From: GSA-30 sp036568765
Lineage (GTDB): Bacteria; Pseudomonadota; Gammaproteobacteria; Xanthomonadales; Rhodanobacteraceae
NCBI RefSeq assembly: GCF_036568765.1
Contig: NZ_DATCRY010000039.1
Coordinates: forward strand, 1 to 7,721
DNA: 7,721 nt
Reading direction: 5' to 3'
The position numbers were made by a program, and so were the translations under genes. The notes beneath the pieces were generated by a model, which had not been told where the DNA came from, searched no databases, and saw nothing but the letters and a program-made list of their open reading frames with translations. Shown one piece after another: positions 7,293-7,721 of the stretch (positions are counted from its first letter, which is position 1; every line of letters begins with the position of its first letter).

Positions 7293-7298
7293 TATCCT
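7293..7298 (+). promoter_or_regulatory. Possible -10 box of a leaderless LysR transcript
   Basis: TATCCT ends 6 nt before the ATG at 7305, so transcription would begin at or next to the start codon. The bases before the ATG are pyrimidine-rich (TCCTCCCTCC) and show no Shine-Dalgarno site, which fits a leaderless mRNA. No clear -35 box is visible; the expected zone falls on the CGTCCCT tandem. Confidence 0.3.
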
Positions 7299-7304
7299 CC
7301 CTCC

Positions 7305-7721
7305 ATGATCTCCTCCCATCTCGCCGTCGTCTCTCTGCGTGACCTCACCCTGGTCCAGGCGGTGCATCGCCACGGTAGCTTCAACAGCGCGGCGCGGGCC
7401 ATGCACATCAGCCCCTCCGGCTTGTCGCACCAAGTGCAGAAAGTGGAGCAGGCCTTGGGGTCGCCGTTGTTCGAACGTGGCGGGCGGCGTGTCGTGCCGA
7501 CAGCGAGCGGGGCGAGGTTGCTGGAGCAGATCGATGCCTTGCTGGTGGCCGCCGATCATCTGCAACAGGCAGCCAAGGCGGGGGCGACAGCGTTCGGAGG
7601 CGAGTTGCGGTTGGGGGTGCTGGCCACTCTGGGGCCATATCTGCTGCCGCATTTGATTGCGCCGTTTCCGCAACATTTCCCGGGGGCGCGCCTGAGCCTG
7701 TCCGAAGGCAAGCCACGCGGT
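7305..7721 (+). CDS. LysR-family transcriptional regulator, OxyR-like (C-terminus beyond right edge)
   Basis: The frame is open from ATG at 7305 to the right edge: 139 codons with no stop. Residues 11-70 are a typical LysR winged helix-turn-helix: LRDLTLVQAV, then GSFNSAARAMHISPSGLSHQ, with the recognition helix near 37-52, then LGSPLFERGGRRVVPTASG. A linker helix follows (about 70-95), then the first strand of the effector domain, GELRLGVLATLGPYLLPHLI (99-118). That strand resembles OxyR, where the matching segment reads PTVGPYLLPHI. The DNA-binding half is less OxyR-like than a true OxyR. The redox cysteines of OxyR (near residues 199 and 208) lie outside the window, so peroxide sensing cannot be judged. 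No ribosome site precedes the ATG. A TTG at 7278 in the same frame is an alternative start but has no site either. The gene lies 237 bp after acnB, behind a terminator, so it is probably transcribed alone. Its targets are unknown. Confidence 0.9.
   Translation, partial: MISSHLAVVSLRDLTLVQAVHRHGSFNSAARAMHISPSGLSHQVQKVEQALGSPLFERGGRRVVPTASGARLLEQIDALLVAADHLQQAAKAGATAFGGELRLGVLATLGPYLLPHLIAPFPQHFPGARLSLSEGKPRG

Noticed and set aside
7120..7308. A 62-codon open frame between acnB and the LysR gene
   Set aside because: It starts at TTG inside the terminator, has no ribosome site, and runs through the inverted-repeat element.
1..7721. CRISPR arrays, tRNA or rRNA genes, insertion sequences, phage genes
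   Set aside because: No regular spaced repeats, RNA gene signatures or transposase frames were found. Apart from the 122-bp element the window is gene-dense core metabolism.

Overview
The window is high-GC bacterial chromosomal DNA. The protein sequences, the pairing of an A-type with a B-type aconitase, and the codon use suggest a gammaproteobacterium of the order Xanthomonadales, possibly Rhodanobacteraceae such as Dyella, Luteibacter or Rhodanobacter. This placement is inference from protein style and was not checked by a search.

Layout from left to right. Positions 1-1271 (minus strand) hold most of an S41-family peptidase-like gene that runs off the left edge. A hairpin terminator (1311-1330) separates it from acnA (1355-4105, minus), a complete 916-residue aconitase A. 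A 370-bp divergent intergenic region (4106-4475) carries the acnA and acnB control signals, including a strongly folded GC-rich element just ahead of acnB. acnB (4476-7067, plus) is a complete 863-residue aconitase B and ends at a strong intrinsic terminator (7088-7120). Next comes a 122-bp element bounded by perfect 20-bp inverted repeats (7149-7270). Last is the first 139 codons of a LysR-family regulator with an OxyR-like effector-domain entry (7305 to the right edge).

Both aconitases catalyse the citrate-isocitrate step of the TCA cycle and keep their three [4Fe-4S] cysteines, so both should be active. In enterobacteria AcnA is the stress/stationary-phase and more oxidant-stable enzyme and AcnB the main growth-phase enzyme. 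Their divergent arrangement here allows joint or opposed control from one intergenic region. The OxyR-like regulator behind acnB is a plausible but unproven redox link.

Most of the window is ordinary central metabolism. I found no new multi-gene system. The points worth a second look are non-coding: the 122-bp inverted-repeat element, the folded acnB leader, small symmetric motifs in the divergent promoter region, and a possibly leaderless start for the LysR gene. Very long open frames opposite both aconitase genes are judged to be GC-driven shadows.
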